A DNA stretch of 64,000 nt. It comes from Pseudoscleropodium purum. Taxonomy: Eukaryota; Streptophyta; Bryopsida; Hypnales; Brachytheciaceae. Position 1 is the first letter of the stretch. The number at the start of each line of letters is the position of its first letter. The notes below the pieces were generated by a model, which had not been told where the DNA came from, searched no databases, and was given only the letters and a program-made list of their open reading frames with translations. The position numbers and the translations under genes are program-made. Below are positions 25,850 through 35,660 of this stretch, piece after piece. Where the stretch lies: the NCBI GenBank assembly GCA_963969395.1, contig OZ017795.1, positions 1,240,001-1,304,000 of the forward strand. Direction: 5' to 3'.

Positions 25850-26115
25850 TGTAATTTCTGAAATGAAGAGAAAATATATATATTGTGATGCTTTTCGGTG
25901 CATTTCGATGCTTTCCATGGAAAGAACCAAGTTGCATATTCTTTTTTGCCGTCTCAAGCAGCTTCTTTGACGGGTTCGATGTTGATTTATGAGAGAAAAG
26001 TTTTCCATTTTTGCTGTGGAGTTGAACAAACCTGCGGGCCATAACATTCTAAAGCAGTCCGACAGACTGCCTTTTCCTCTCTGGAGTCCGCATCCACGAA
26101 CTTCATCCGTATGCA
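25850..26115 (-). pseudogene. Possible captured exon fragment(s), unidentified
   Basis: On the minus strand a stretch of unusually balanced base composition reads KFVDADSREEKAVCRTALEC and then CYGPQ before a donor-like 'cag|gtttgt'. A second frame nearby reads LLETAKKNMQLGSFHGKHRN. These look more like protein than the flanking AT-rich frames do, but no gene structure or start codon can be built around them and I do not recognise the family. A gene fragment carried by a transposon or a decayed exon is possible. Confidence 0.25.
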
Positions 26116-26317
26116 ATTGAATGTGTGCTCTTGTATCAGAATGGCTGCAGTATATTTATTGTGTGCTGCATTTTTATTTGTTAATTTTAAGACCAAATAT
26201 GCAAACAACAAATAATTGTATACGGTTTGCCAAGAACACATTGATGGATTCCCCAATGAAACTTACCCCCATTTACTTTCAGTAATTTAACTTATATTTT
26301 ACAAGAGAAGAGAAGCT

Positions 26318-26643
26318 CTTTATGTACATATGGTGTGGTAGGAGCTGGATCAACCCATGTGGGATATGTAAGTTAAATTTTTTAGTGCTTAACTTTTGAT
26401 TAGAAACTTGAAATCTCAAACGAATTTTTTTAAGATCAAGATTAACTTGATTTACCAACTTTTCTTAATTCAAAGTTGACTGAGAAAAGTTATTATACTA
26501 TGTCTAAATGAGGTCTCAAATTCTAGTTTTAACACAATTTTTACTTCTAAAAAACTATGAGCAGTTGAAGTTCCTACTAATTTTCAAAACAAATCCCACA
26601 TTGTTTGTTTTACCTCCTACCACACCATATCTATATAAATAAG
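26318..26643. mobile_element. Small inverted-repeat element (fold-back/MITE family)
   Basis: The left end around 'atatggtgtggtaggag' is mirrored at the right end by 'ctcctaccacaccatat', with further pairing around 'catgtgggat' / 'atcccacattg', giving terminal inverted repeats of about 35 bp with gaps. The interior (about 26380-26560) matches the right arm of the fold-back element at 62.3-62.5 kb. A solo right-end relative lies at about 44370-44512. No coding capacity is present. Confidence 0.55.
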
Positions 26644-26929
26644 AGTTGTCTCATGACCAATAGCAATGAACTACGAATATCAATCACACCAAAGAGAGGA
26701 AATTTTTATCTTGACATCATTTATCTTGAAGAGGTGAATGTTACTGAAGTATTTGATAAGAGTTTTATTTTGAATTACATATTTTTCTGTTGAATGCAAT
26801 GTGCAGTGCCCCGAGAACCCCCAGTTCATTGACGCGTGTAATTGAGCTCAACTCGGGTGAAATGGTGTGGTATATTCCAGTTCTAGAATGTTATGAAGGT
26901 AGGACATGCTCAACAAGGGCTAATCTGCT

Positions 26930-26990
26930 AATTATTGAATTTATACTGTAGTTGAGATTGTACTCTCCTCTCTATAACCTTCATTTGCTG
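26930..26990 (+). repeat. Direct repeat left of the LINE remnant (partner at 29547-29606)
   Basis: Both copies contain 'attgaatttata', 'tgtagttgagattgtactc' and 'tctataaccttc' in the same order and orientation, with a few substitutions. They bracket the degenerate reverse transcriptase at 27.4-29.3 kb. The similarity is too diverged and too long for an ordinary LINE target duplication. Confidence 0.6.
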
Positions 26991-27379
26991 GTCACAACAA
27001 GACTTTAGAATCCGTCAGAAATATTATATGCAATCCAATTGTTGAGGTATGAAAATTCCTTGGAATTAGTATGTGGCATGTCCATTGTATAAAAGTTTAG
27101 AATTTGATTTTATATACATCAACTACAAATCATAATTACCATCTCAACTTACACCACTCATTGATAACATTACATATACCACTAAATATATTATTAGTAT
27201 ATCCCATATTACAAGTGTAAAATAAACCATCAAGTATTCTAAACCCTCTCCTACATGAAAATATAGAAAAATTTAAAACATGATTTTTAGAAGAACACAT
27301 ATTATAAATAAATGAACTCACCACTACTCTTACTTATGAACATCTAATAGCCCATCAATGGCAAAGAGCATGCACCACT

Positions 27380-29325
27380 CTAAACCACCTCATACAAATA
27401 AAATACTAATAAAATACTCAAAAATTATAGTAGACCTCCACTTCCCCAATTAACAAACTATACATTACAACAAGGTAGTTTCTTACTAAGAAAATCACCA
27501 AAAAAATGGGAAACTTACCTCTCTACATATCATCTAATTAGAAAAGCAATATATACAACAAAAAACAATATAAATTGGACAACTCATCCAATAATAGAAG
27601 AACTAAAAAATCACACCCATGTCTACATTCCACCACCTCTAATACAAGAATCCAACCAAGAAAAATGGATTAAAATACTAGCCAACTTAACCAAAAATGA
27701 AAATATGCAAGCTCGTAAGATCATTCCGCAATATACTCAAAATCGACCTAAAAAAGAAATTTCAAAATATAGACAACTATATGAAAAAAGTCCTCAAAAG
27801 AAAATAAAAAAGTATTCAAAACCTAAATACACTTCCACTACATTGCATTATGGATAGACACAATAATTTGCTAATCAACCTTGAAGACATTGTCGACAAG
27901 ATACACATCCAACAATCAATTAGCAATAGACCATAGTTCCAACATGCTTTTATTTACCAAAACACCCGTCACAATGTATGTGTAGAGTAAGATAATACCC
28001 ATGGTACAATTTAAACAGTTACATCATAGACAAAAGAGGGACCACATAAATTCCTTTATTCAACTACCTCAACAAAGAAACATACGACATCTACTTTGAA
28101 AACCTAGCCAATAAGAAAGCACCGGGCCCACACCAAATTCCTAATATAATCCTAAAAATTATGCCACAATGTTTCCATAATCTACTTTTCCTATTTTTTA
28201 AGCACTGTTATAAATAAAAACAAATCCCAACATCTTGCAAAATTAGTCTAGCTATACTACTCTACAAAAAAAGAGATAATGTCCAACCATCAAATCATAG
28301 ACCTATTGCACTTGCAAATATCATATATAAATTTTTCACTAGTACTATAATTCTAATCCTTTCCAAATATGGCAAAAAAACAACAAATCCTTCATGATAG
28401 CCAAGAGGGATTTAGAGTAGAAAAAAGCACATCTAGACAACTACAACTCATAGCAACTCTAGAAGATGCACAATTTACAAATTAGGACATTTATATACTA
28501 TACATAGACTTCAAAAATGCCTTTGGATCCATAGACCATATAAGACTCCTTACCATAATGTTAGACCTTGGATATTCTAAAGATGTAAGAGTACTAATAG
28601 GAAATATCTACTCACGCTTCACCACAATATTTACAAGTGAACAAGTTGGTAGAACGAAACCAATTCCAATACAAAGAGGTATTATTCAAAGAGACACCCT
28701 AAGCCCTATTTTTTTCTTATTTTCTTGGAACCATTGCTAAGATGGCTCCAAAAAGGCAATAATGGTTATAGTTTGGTACATCCAAAATAACGGTATATTC
28801 TACACCATTCTATCAACTACATCAAATAAACTCAAATCACTTCAAAATCAACTAGACAAACTAGATAAATTTTGCAAATAGTCCGGAATGGACCTAGGAG
28901 TACCAAAGTGTGCAATTACAAGATGCCCAAATAAATCAAAAATAAAATCCAAAACCTTTAAAATTCAAATACAAGCCATGAATATTAGCTATATATAGAA
29001 ATTAAACAATACCAATTCTACACCAAAATGAACCTTATACATATTTAGGTATACAACTAGTACCATCATTAAAATGAAAATTACAAATACATATCACCAT
29101 TATAAAAGTAACAATACAATGCACACAACTTATAAATTGTTCAACCACCATAAAACAAAACATCAAATGGTTGACACCGTAATTAGAGCCAGTATAGCCT
29201 ATAGCTTTTATGTAGTTCTGTACACTCTACCAACAATTAAAAAAATTGATAAAAAAATCATTAAAATTCAAAAACACATGTTGTATGGCAAAACCACTCA
29301 TATTTTACTAGGGACCCATACTTAA
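27380..29325 (+). pseudogene. Degenerate LINE-type (non-LTR) retrotransposon reverse transcriptase
   Basis: Broken frames spell reverse-transcriptase landmarks in the right order. NKKAPGPHQIPNIILKI at about 28110-28160 resembles the 'KAPGPDGIPNE' motif. NHRPIALANIIYKF lies near 28290-28330. YIDFKNAFGSIDH at about 28500-28540 is motif A, and GIIQRDTLSPIFF near 28680-28716 is motif B. GMDLGVPKCAITRCP lies near 28887-28930, followed by a thumb-like segment ending near 29325. The YADD catalytic motif expected between motif B and 28800 is not visible, and stop codons interrupt every frame, so the element is dead. Upstream sequence from about 27380 may be remains of the linker or endonuclease region, but this is not certain. 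Motif order and spacing argue for a non-LTR rather than an LTR element. Confidence 0.8.
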
Positions 29326-29546
29326 CTTGTAGGGTGCAACTATTTCATTGGAAACTATTTCATTGGAAATGATGATATTTTGAATAGAATTTGTCATTGC
29401 TGACAACTTTGAATAATTTAAGAACCCATTTTGGTGAAATTGATGAAATATTTGGGTAGAAAATTCAAATAAAATTTAAAAAAGGACTCTAAAAAGAACC
29501 TTTTCTATGTCGCCATTGTCTCCTAATAATCATTTGGACCTGACTA

Positions 29547-29606
29547 ATCTACTATTGAATTTATATTGTAGTTGAGATTGTACTCTTCTTTCTATAACCT
29601 TCGTTT
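29547..29606 (+). repeat. Direct repeat right of the LINE remnant (partner at 26930-26990)
   Basis: This is the second copy of the repeat described at 26930-26990. It lies about 220 bp beyond the last recognisable reverse-transcriptase residue. Confidence 0.6.
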
Positions 29607-29609
29607 GCA

Positions 29610-31262
29610 AACATTGACCTCAATTTTTCAACAAATTTCCCATATCCTACAAGTTGAAATGCTTAAGGTATTACAAATAGTTACTTCTACCTTAAACTTG
29701 AGAAGGCAAGCTTCATTGGTATAATATTGTTGTGCACAAGATTTATTCTTTGTGTTGTTACTAAAAATGTCCAATTCTTCAAATATTGAAGATACATAAT
29801 AAGAAATTCATAGAGTTGAAGGTGATGAGCTCATCCAACTTTAAAAGTAGCATTCTAAATCAATTGAACAAATGTGATATGTCCCTAAGGATAGCAACAA
29901 ACTTGAGGAGTGCATCAAATTGTGTCATATCACTTCATGGAGTCATGGTGGAATTATGATTATAGGCATCTAATGAATCTTCATTCTTTTGCAACACTAG
30001 CTTTTTGCCATTAGTGAGAATAGAGTTCTTTACAAATATCGATCCTAAAATAGCAAAGCATTTATTGAGACTCAACATTAGTTTTTGAAAGGAATCAAAG
30101 GATGTTGAAGAGTTATTTGAAGCAACCAATGAGAATTGAAGCATTTTGTACTTCAAATATATCCAATCAAAGGTAGTCTAGTGTCAATAATAGGTGTTCT
30201 TTGATTTCAATTTTAAAACATGTAGAAATTTTATATAAAGTCTAAAATTTTTAATACCAATTGCATTCACTTTTGCTTTCATGATTTGCTAACATTTTGA
30301 TATCAAAGTTTTCATGAATTGTGTTCAAAATTGTTAGTATGGACAAAAAATGTCAATTTACATGTCATTGGATTGGGTCCTAGAAAACTCCTATCACATG
30401 TTCAAAATATGACATGCAAAAATTGTACGATTCTATGTGTACATTTTGGGACAAATTCTAAGAAAATATTGGAATGTAATTTTAAGTGTGATAATAAAGA
30501 GATTTGGATGTACAAGATAAAGATTTTCTTAACATTTTAGAAACATTTTCGATTTTCCTTCATATGGCAATTGTTTTAGTGACATGTAAGGTAAGTACAT
30601 GTCCAATTTGATGAAATGGAGATAATTAACATATTTATACAAAGATATAAGTACAAATTTTCAAAAAATGATTTGGATATATTAGATGAAGTTTACTTGG
30701 CAACTATAAAGTGACATACTACACTGAACTAATATGACAATTTGAGTATCTTTTTCATTATTTTTTCAAACTAACATAATGCTTTCAGTAACTTCTTCTC
30801 TATTTTTTTCATCATTCAAATGGCTTTGTGTAAACCCTATATATGACTTCCTTCCATATAATTAAACTTTCATCTAAAATCAAAAACGCATTCCATGTGA
30901 TTGATCAAATTTGTTGACATAATACAACTAGCACACACTTGTACATACAATGTATCGTATAGTCGAGTACTAAAAGCTTACAAACTGCTTTTTTAAGACA
31001 TTCAAAGATTTGTACATAACATAAAGTACAGTTGGCTTTTTTTGCCTTAGATAATCATTGCTCAATTCTTATCCAATTCCAATGAAGCATACCAAATTTT
31101 AGTTTCAAAAAAGAAAAATTTCATTTTTGGTGAATTTTTAAAGTCATTTTTTGTGGGTTTACATAATATATTATTGAAAACAATTGGTGATGAATTTCTT
31201 TAATTTAATTATGTAGATACATAGGAAACATCTATATGTACATTTTCATATAAAGAAACACC
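29610..31262. other. AT-rich intergenic DNA, no gene seen
   Basis: No frame shows recognisable protein features. Near 31065-31105 there is a word resembling one arm of the perfect hairpin at 31960-32038 ('ccaattccaatgaagcatacc'), so this may be an older relative of that sequence. Confidence 0.5.
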
Positions 31263-31270
31263 TTCTTAAG

Positions 31271-31548
31271 TAGGGTTGATAGGACGTCTGGATGCGGACG
31301 CTGTGTCCGCAGCGTCCGCTGACATTCGCGTCCTGGCGGACGCAACGTCTGCCTGTCCCTCGTCCGCCTGTCCGTCTGCCCGATTAAGGCCGTCCGATTG
31401 ACGCGCGGACTGATTTGGTCCGCACGATCTGGGCGTTCGCCCCGCCCGTCCGCTTTCCAACGGCGGTCGGGACACTGCGTCCGCTAGCGTCCGTGCGTCC
31501 GGAAAACGGACGCTATTTTGGGGCGGACGTTGAAATTCGTCAACCCTG
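31271..31548. mobile_element. GC-rich non-autonomous hAT-type element, copy 1
   Basis: A 278-bp island of very high GC sits in AT-rich DNA. It begins 'tagggttga' and ends 'tcaaccctg', a terminal inverted repeat, and is flanked on both sides by the identical 8-bp sequence 'ttcttaag' (31263-31270 and 31549-31556). Eight-base target duplications with T/CAGGG-type ends are characteristic of hAT transposons such as Ac. The interior is packed with 'gtccg' and 'cggac' words in both orientations, probably transposase-binding and folding sequences. No transposase is present. A second member lies at 55402-55735 in the same orientation. Confidence 0.82.
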
Positions 31549-31959
31549 TTCTTAAGTAACAAAATTATGATCAAAGAAGAGTTCAATAAAAAGTATTGCA
31601 TGACCAAACTTTGAAGGAATGGATACCTCCATATTTTAACTTATGGCAAATTTCATTAAAATGTCAGTATTTCATGTGCCATTTTCACACCTTGACATCT
31701 AGGATAAGTATACATTGCTAACATCTAGTTCAATTTTAGATTTCAGAAATATAGAACTAACACAAATATTAGATTGAATAGTCTCAAAAAATCTAGGATT
31801 AATAATTTAATATAGATTTCAGATATCTGGGATACATGTAGATTTCAAAAATCTAATACTAGTATAGAGTCTAGTACAAAAAAATAGTTCAAACTATGCA
31901 ATCTAAAATGCTAAAAATGCCAAATTAATGAAATACGACTATTTTAATGAAATTGGCCA

Positions 31960-32038
31960 ATTGCATTCTTATGTGATTCCAATCAAGCATACCCCTGAAA
32001 TTTGGGTATGCTTGATTGGAATCACATAAGAATGCAAT
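31960..32038. repeat. Perfect 35-bp inverted repeat (hairpin, 9-base loop)
   Basis: The arm at 31960-31994 and the arm at 32004-32038 are exact reverse complements, separated by 'ctgaaattt'. A perfect 35-bp stem in otherwise decayed intergenic DNA implies recent origin or selection. It could be a fold-back element core, a young MIR-like hairpin, or a palindromic repair scar. No flanking target duplication is evident. Confidence 0.85.
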
Positions 32039-32219
32039 GATAATTAATATGGTAACCAAAAAATTACCAATTATAATCTACATTGTACAAAAAGAAAATT
32101 TGAAAGACTCAAAAAGACAGTTTGTAAGCTTTTCAGTACCCAACTATACAATCCAGCTCCCAAGGACTAGACCTATTATCAAGGTATTCAAATGGAAAAT
32201 TGAACCAATTTAACCCTAT

Positions 32220-32852
32220 AAGGACGCTAAGGACGGTTTACATCCTTTGACGTTTGCATCCTCCGCGGCTACAGAGGGTCACAGGGATTTAATTCGCTCA
32301 GTCTATGCCTGAACGTAACGTTTCGCAAAACAAAAGTGAACTCATGCGGTTGTACTGACGGGGTTTTGCTTTAAATTTTGCGCTTGAACGATACATTCCG
32401 GCCACAAAAGATACCTGTCAATTCTATATCAGGCTGCTTTGTTAAAAACAGGGGTTATCTCAAGAGCAAGTACCTGAGTAGTTTTCAATATTCGCAATCT
32501 GATCTTTCCTAGTCTGCAACAACAAATGTTACCACCATGTGTTCATCTGCACTAAAGATACATGAAAGCACCGGTTGTAAGGATCTCCATGAAAAGACAC
32601 ATCATTCAGTGAACATCTGTATAAACACAAAGCATTCCGCATCACACTTTCAAAAGGATTAATTAGGTCAAAATACAGTGCTTATAAGATTCATGGATCA
32701 TAAGCACTACGCAAATAGCGGCTTTGCATTTGTGCTTTTCAGCCACAACCAAATAGGCTATGCTACGTAGCAATCCTGTGGGAGGATGAACTTGCAGCGG
32801 GCAAGTCTTCACCTCTCTATCTACAGTACTTTATCTACAAGAAACAAAAGCT
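32220..32852 (-). other. Downstream region of F-box gene copy 1, possible 3' UTR exon
   Basis: Base composition is close to that of genes from about 32220. On the minus strand a segment at about 32476-32517 is flanked by an acceptor-like 'ttgcag' and a donor-like 'cag|gtactt', so the 3' untranslated region may be spliced. From about 32701 the sequence is shared with the second F-box locus, apart from the part deleted there. Confidence 0.3.
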
Positions 32853-35556
32853 CTAGTCGTAGAAATAGTCATCGTCTTCGTCTTCGTCTTCGTCTTCCAT
32901 CATGTCATTGTCTTTCATCATGAACTCGTCCGAAGACGAATCATAGGCATAGGTATAAAGACCAAATGAATCGTAGGAATCCGGTGAATCATAAGGAATA
33001 GTTGGATACACAGAACGGACCATGACAGTTCCAGGAGCAATGTCCAACTTCTGCCAATTCTTAGTGGCCAAGTTGAACAAACAAAACCTCCCCGCAGAAC
33101 TCTCGTAGAAGTGCCATGCATACACAAGCATGAAATCTCCACAAAAACTTGCCTGGATGGAAATGTCATCAGCCCTGATAAAGACAGGATATAGAAAGTC
33201 ACTGGTGGATCGAAGCCACGAGCACAAACCTTTGGGCATGCAGTCATATACTTTCCACTTGTGCAGCGTTTCATCAACCAGCTCCCACACCTGAAGTGAC
33301 CAGTTCTTTGGGCGTCCAGATTCAAAATCACAGGTCACGTCGAAAACGCGACTATTCCAGGCTCCCAACGTATCGAGGCAGTAGTGCTGTGGTAGACTGG
33401 AAACCGAATCACCGGGGCTGAAAAGAGAGCTCCATCTAGCATTTTCGAAATCGTACACGAAGATCTCCCGAGTGTGTTCTGTGGTGATATAAACTCGACC
33501 ATTGCAGTCGACACACCCGGTGCTGGCTCGCAGAGGGCCACCCGTTTCAGACTTCGGTACTCGACATGGCTTCGTCTGCCACCCCCCCGATTCGTACACT
33601 TGGGTGTCAAAATCTTGGCTACCACGAACAACCCTAATCGAGCTGAATGGGCCTTGTTTCTCAGATACGATCATCCCAAGAATCGTCCTTTCATAAATGC
33701 TTGGCGGAGTGGGAGGCGTTTCCAGGCCCAGGTACGTCTTGGACTGCCAGTGAAATGCACGGGCTGAGTTTCTCAATGCCACACCCTGGATAGAATAAGC
33801 CACACCTTCCCTCACAACAAAGTCAAAGGGATAATTATGAGTCCAATGCGGCCTCCAATTCCAAGACCGGGACAAGGCGTTGTAAATTAGGATTCCGTCC
33901 AGTTTGCCTTTCTCACCTTTCAAGAACAAGCAGAAAAATGGCTTACGTATCGGCTCCTTGAGACCCAAACGCTCGCAAGCAATAACGTACCAGTCTTTGC
34001 AGACTGTGCGAAGGTCAAAGAACTCTTCAAAGGGGAGCTTGGAATATACATTTTCTGCCAAGTCGATGTGGTGCTGCAAGGTACCCCACAGATTCTCGTC
34101 AAGGCCAGTCGATGTGCTTGACTCGCCACGGTCACTCTGGATGTTTTTCTTCGTTTTCGCTGATCCCGTTTTCATGATGCTTTCTCTGTCAGAAGAGAAA
34201 GAACTGTCTCTGCAAGAACGTAAGAGATTAATCCTGCAAGCACGTGGCCCTATCACCAAGGTAATCAGCCAAAAATTAGCAGATTCCAGTTCATTCTTCT
34301 TCTTCTCTACAGTTTCCCTGAAAGTCAGTCATCGGACACTTTCAGTCATCAGCGTAGTTAGGGGGTAAAATGTGAGGCTTCTTCAGTAATCCCTTCCAAA
34401 GTCCCGCTGGTGAAACGAGTCACATAGAAATTTCAGGTCTCTAGAGATCGACAAGAAAAATTGGGTTCAACAACACTCGACTAGTACTAGACTAGTACTA
34501 GACTAACGAAGACAGTGAATGTCAGTGAGAAGGAGCGAGTGTCTGAGTGCATGCACGCTAGAAGAATGAGGCATAGTGTACCTTCCAGTCCGATATTACG
34601 AACAGACCCGCTGCTTCACAAGAAACCACAGATCCTTCCATACAAGTCCCGAAAACCATTCAAGGTGTCTGCAACTCAGAACCTATTCAATTCAGCTCCC
34701 TAGTAGAAAATACATATACCTCCGGGAAATTGAGGACACACAATCACGAATCTTGATCTCGCACATTTGCATGCATTGTACTCTTTGACCGTAGTTTAGA
34801 AGAACTCAACAACGACCTATAATATAAAACTGTTTCTAAGTAGCTAAATCTCTACACGAAGGCTCTGCTCAATTATTATCACTGTTGTACAGTTAAAAGA
34901 AAAGAAAGACACACTCAGAACACTTCAAATACACTCAATGCAACTCCAAACACAGATTAAGCTCAACAAAAACTTCCAATTATTCATAGTAAACGACTTC
35001 TATCATACATTCATGCATACGAGTCATCTAAGAGAAATCGCCTTCCCCAATCTCAACTACAGTTGCAAGCATCTAACGTTCGATTTTGAAGTCCACACTC
35101 TCTCCTTGCGTCTGAACACTCTGCTTCATTAAACTTGTACGCATCCAAAGATAAATGAAGAAGTGTAAGCTACACTTTTCCGTTTCCGCGGTCAAGTCTA
35201 CGCAATACCCGAAGACTACCAACTTTTCCATACCTGACTTAGAGTTGAAGAACTCTTCCATGACAACAAAACGAGAGAAATAGAAATGCAAAGGCGCAGT
35301 ACCTGTGTTCTAGAGGTGACCAATGCGCAAACTCCGAAGTGAAATCGGGTGTAAAGAAAGAGCAAAGTTACAGATCGATTACCTCGAATCAGGGATTCAA
35401 AGATGAAGAGAACTATGCGGCACGCAATGCAAAGTGAAGGAATTGAACTTGGGAGCGCGCAAAGCAGCGAAGAGCTCGAGACTTGTGCTGTGGTTGCCGT
35501 AGTCATGTGGGTCTTCCTCCAAATTAAAAGTTTTGGCGGCTTCCAATTTGGTACAG
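32701..35556 (-). repeat. Segmental duplication, copy 1 (F-box locus)
   Basis: This block matches 56984-59636 in the same orientation. The match covers 3' flank, coding exon, leader intron, leader exon and upstream region. Shared landmarks are 'gcactacgcaaatagcgg' at the 3' side and 'aaaagttttggc' plus 'gcttccaattt' at the 5' side. Coding and non-coding parts are both similar, so the copying was of genomic DNA rather than retroposition. Confidence 0.85.
32853..34175 (-). CDS. F-box protein with C-terminal beta-propeller/kelch-like region, copy 1
   Basis: The 440-aa protein is encoded in one exon from the ATG at 34175. A charged N terminus precedes an F-box at about 29-70 (LWGTLQHHIDLAENVYSKLP, then FFDLRTVCKDW), the part that in known F-box proteins binds SKP1 to form an SCF ubiquitin ligase. 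The rest has repeated W/Y/F-rich blade-like segments, such as ILIYNALSRSWNWRP, REIFVYDFENARWSSL and GRFCLFNLATKNWQKL, typical of plant F-box/kelch-type substrate receptors. The last about 16 residues are an Asp/Glu run encoded by a GAC/GAA triplet repeat. A longer open frame exists upstream, but its first codon is TTG and an acceptor lies at 34210-34211, so I chose the ATG. The target protein is unknown. Copy 2 at 57045-58256 lacks the acidic tail. Confidence 0.88.
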   Translation of the reverse strand: MKTGSAKTKKNIQSDRGESSTSTGLDENLWGTLQHHIDLAENVYSKLPFEEFFDLRTVCKDWYVIACERLGLKEPIRKPFFCLFLKGEKGKLDGILIYNALSRSWNWRPHWTHNYPFDFVVREGVAYSIQGVALRNSARAFHWQSKTYLGLETPPTPPSIYERTILGMIVSEKQGPFSSIRVVRGSQDFDTQVYESGGWQTKPCRVPKSETGGPLRASTGCVDCNGRVYITTEHTREIFVYDFENARWSSLFSPGDSVSSLPQHYCLDTLGAWNSRVFDVTCDFESGRPKNWSLQVWELVDETLHKWKVYDCMPKGLCSWLRSTSDFLYPVFIRADDISIQASFCGDFMLVYAWHFYESSAGRFCLFNLATKNWQKLDIAPGTVMVRSVYPTIPYDSPDSYDSFGLYTYAYDSSSDEFMMKDNDMMEDEDEDEDDDYFYD

Positions 35557-35660
35557 GCTGCATTTGCATCCAAGTGGCAAACCCAGGGGGAAGGGTTTGG
35601 TTTATTTTGGGAGACTGCACAAAGCGATCTTCCGACCGAATGCATGGATGAAAATTCATT
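34176..35660 (-). other. 5' leader of F-box copy 1 with a 1.09-kb leader intron
   Basis: On the minus strand a donor 'cag|gtactg' at 35302/35301 and an acceptor 'cttgcag' at 34211/34210 define a leader intron of about 1093 bp. Both sites are conserved in copy 2 (donor at 59401/59400, acceptor near 58292). The leader exon would run upstream from 35303. Reading frames in this region differ between copies and are probably not translated. Confidence 0.5.

Noticed and set aside
31266..31607. 113-codon Arg/Ala/Asp-rich minus-strand frame
   Set aside because: It is a by-product of the GC-rich hAT-type element and ends outside its borders.
35216..35659. 147-codon minus-strand frame upstream of F-box copy 1
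   Set aside because: It crosses the conserved leader donor site and is not maintained as an open frame in copy 2, so it is probably untranslated leader/promoter.
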